In this document: one piece after another, positions 62,231 through 64,000 of the stretch
How positions within the stretch are numbered: the first letter of the stretch is position 1
How the letters are laid out: each line of letters opens with the position of its first letter
Origin: Guyanagaster necrorhizus
Lineage: Eukaryota > Basidiomycota > Agaricomycetes > Agaricales > Physalacriaceae
Length of the DNA: 64,000 bases
Assembly (NCBI RefSeq): GCF_019112545.1
Contig: NW_025064887.1
Span: forward strand, 1,552,413 to 1,616,412
Reading direction: 5' to 3'
Notes under the pieces: model-generated
What the model saw: only the letters and a program-made list of their open reading frames with translations
What the model was told of the DNA's origin: nothing
Database searches by the model: none
Made by a program: the position numbers and the translations under genes

Positions 62231-62821
62231 AGGTGAATTTTGCATTTTTCATTTGCATGAGTGTATTCACTTGCATTGATTTGTGTTTTATTTGTGATTA
62301 TTTGCATTTTTACCAATACCTTTATGACATCAAAAGTACATGTTAGTACATATGATTGCAGAGGAAATATTTGCATCAGAAAGTCTTTGATTTCTAAAAA
62401 CTTTTATAACTGTTATGGACAGACTAAAGTGTTAAGTTAAGTGTTTGAGATCTAATAAATAGTAAATTTCCTGCCCAACAGGTCTTTCTAGCCACTCCAA
62501 TAGTATAGTTCTGCAATAATTGTGTTATAATATCAATGGAGTCCCTGATTGATGTCAGAAATATGAATGTATGTATTAATGAAGGTAATGCAAGTGGTTC
62601 AAACACAAATGCAAGTGTTAACATGATTCATACATGCATTAAAAACTTAACACATGCATTCTAATATTTCTCTGAAGTTTTCATGTAAAAATACAAATGG
62701 TAAAAAGTCTCATGCATGCAAACCAAAGAAAATGCATACCTGACAAGATAAACACAAATGAATGCAAATGTGATAAGCCTGTCACATTTGCATTTGACAC
62801 TAGTTTATCTTAAGTTCACCT
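62231..62821. mobile_element. Putative TIR element, decayed
   Basis: Left end AGGTGAATTTTGCATTT; right end, reverse-complemented, AGGTGAACTTAAG. Inside both arms lie matching stretches (CACTTGCATTGATTTGTGTT on the left; the right arm reversed gives CACATTTGCATTCATTTGTG). Arms are about 80 bases, total about 590, with no transposase frame. ATTTGCAT-type words are repeated many times. Probably a non-autonomous DNA transposon. Confidence 0.5.
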
Positions 62822-64000
62822 CAATTGTTATTAGTTTTTCTCTGTGTCATAAATTAGATTGATTCATATGCATATTAAAACTCAATTTGAGCTGAAGGAT
62901 ATGTATTTTCTCTTTGAAAGTATATCTGCATGGTTATAGACTACTTATTAGTAATGATCTACCCCATTGAAATCATCATCTTTTGATTTGCAACATGTAC
63001 ATTTAGCTGATAGTTGATGCTCCTCACCATTATCAGTGAGTATTAACTCACTTGACTCTTCCAGTGATTTGGCCATATGCTGACACTTTTTTATACTCTT
63101 TCTCAGCAATGTAGGCCTTGGGCAAGTTCCCCTTTGCTTTTATTTCCATTCCTTTTCCTTCTGTAGTTCAATTCTATGCTATTTTTTTTTAGCTCTTCTT
63201 TGTCAAATTCTGACCCTACCTATAAAAATATGAATACAGCTATGCTCAAGTTACATTTTAGTGCCAGCCATCAATCCATCAATTGAATCATGTTCTAACT
63301 GACTGAAGTCCATATGCTTCATATCATCATATGTCAATGCAGCTGGCTTTACATCTGAGGTCAGGACAATTAAGCATGTAATAAAATGGTTGTCATTCTT
63401 GAAGATGCAGGAAATCATAACATACTTCAGCTCTTTATTCTTTGCTTCATGGGGTGTGAGTGATATGAGCATATGTGGAAAGTCCCAATTTCATTTTACT
63501 CAATCATTAGAATCAAGATGAGACTGTCCAGTCATGTTTAGCAGTTCAATTATCAGAATAACAGGTATTCAAGTCCATAGTTTGATACTGATAGCCTGAC
63601 TATAGCAGTGATCATTTCTTCAGCACTGTACAGATGTTTCCTTTTATACAGAGGCTATGTGAGTGAGGCTTTTAAACCAGCCTTTGCTTTGGCCTTGATA
63701 GGTGTCAAAAGCCTGAATCTAGGGATGGTCAATGACTGCATATTCAGTAGACACTCTGTGAACCTTGATATGATCAGCCTGAGTCAGATCATCTGAATGA
63801 TTTGGACACAGTTCAGTACTTTGAGATGATGGAGTAAAATATTATTGATATTTCTTGTTTGGAATATCAGATCCTTCAAGCACAATGATGTCTTGAAACC
63901 ATGTTTAATTATTGTGTTAATGATAGATAATAGCAAAGTGAAATACAACATACCAATGCATCCTGATATGAATCTTTGAATCCATCAATGATCTTCATCT

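Larger units (their letters stand above)
52832..64000. mobile_element. CpG-free, AT-rich block of decayed repeats
   Basis: Scanning line by line, including block junctions, I found no CG dinucleotide from about 52832 to the window end, while every kilobase to the left has many. The block contains retroelement remains, a mutated gene fragment and a TIR element (listed separately). Stretches 52832-55880, 60300-60700 and 62822-64000 hold only short broken frames that I cannot assign. Coding frames inside are broken by stop codons of the TAA/TAG/TGA kind expected from C-to-T and G-to-A change. Confidence 0.85.

Noticed and set aside
1..64000. CRISPR arrays, prophage or operon-type clusters
   Set aside because: No regularly spaced repeats or collinear intronless gene strings; the DNA is clearly eukaryotic.

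Overview
The window is nuclear DNA of a filamentous basidiomycete, most likely an Agaricomycete. Genes carry many short introns (about 45-65 bases, GT...AG), lie on both strands a few hundred bases apart, and have closest recognisable relatives in mushroom-forming fungi. The right end holds relics of copia- and gypsy-type retrotransposons of the kind found in these genomes. There are no prokaryotic or organellar features. Order and genus cannot be read from the sequence.

Layout. 1-7.2 kb: a SAPS-domain phosphatase regulator (5' end outside the window), an FAH-family hydrolase and ornithine decarboxylase. 7.5-8.3 kb: an assembly gap that removes most of a single-pass membrane protein gene. 8.9-11.2 kb: non-coding, with a short duplicated motif. 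11.2-18.4 kb: acetolactate synthase, a secreted EEP-nuclease/jacalin-lectin fusion and a multi-pass membrane RING E3. 18.4-20.8 kb: non-coding, with a MITE-like inverted-repeat element. 20.8-48.5 kb: two paralogous P4-ATPase (lipid flippase) genes in opposite orientation. They enclose FAN1 nuclease, a NEDD1-like WD40 protein, a short CENP-C-type cupin protein, two lineage-specific unknown genes, a cyclin-like gene and an amino-acid permease. 49.7-52.0 kb: a secreted type-B carboxylesterase.

From about 52.83 kb to the window end the DNA changes abruptly. I found no CpG dinucleotide by eye in about 11.2 kb, while all DNA to the left is CpG-rich. This block holds a decayed copia element (gag, protease, integrase, part of RT), a gypsy RT fragment fused into it, a gypsy RNase H fragment, a TIR element, and a transition-riddled second copy of 48320-49600. 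That copied stretch is the end of the right-hand P4-ATPase gene plus its downstream spacer. Source and mutated copy lie in one window, which is direct evidence for a RIP-like or methylation-driven CpG mutation process confined to the repeat block.

Functional links. Ornithine decarboxylase (polyamines), acetolactate synthase (branched-chain amino acids) and the permease are ordinary metabolism. FAN1, NEDD1-like and CENP-C-like genes sit side by side, with a 229-bp divergent promoter between the first two, but the sequence shows no proof of joint regulation. No CRISPR array, operon or biosynthetic cluster was found. Exon boundaries were read by eye; gene spans are firmer than individual splice sites.
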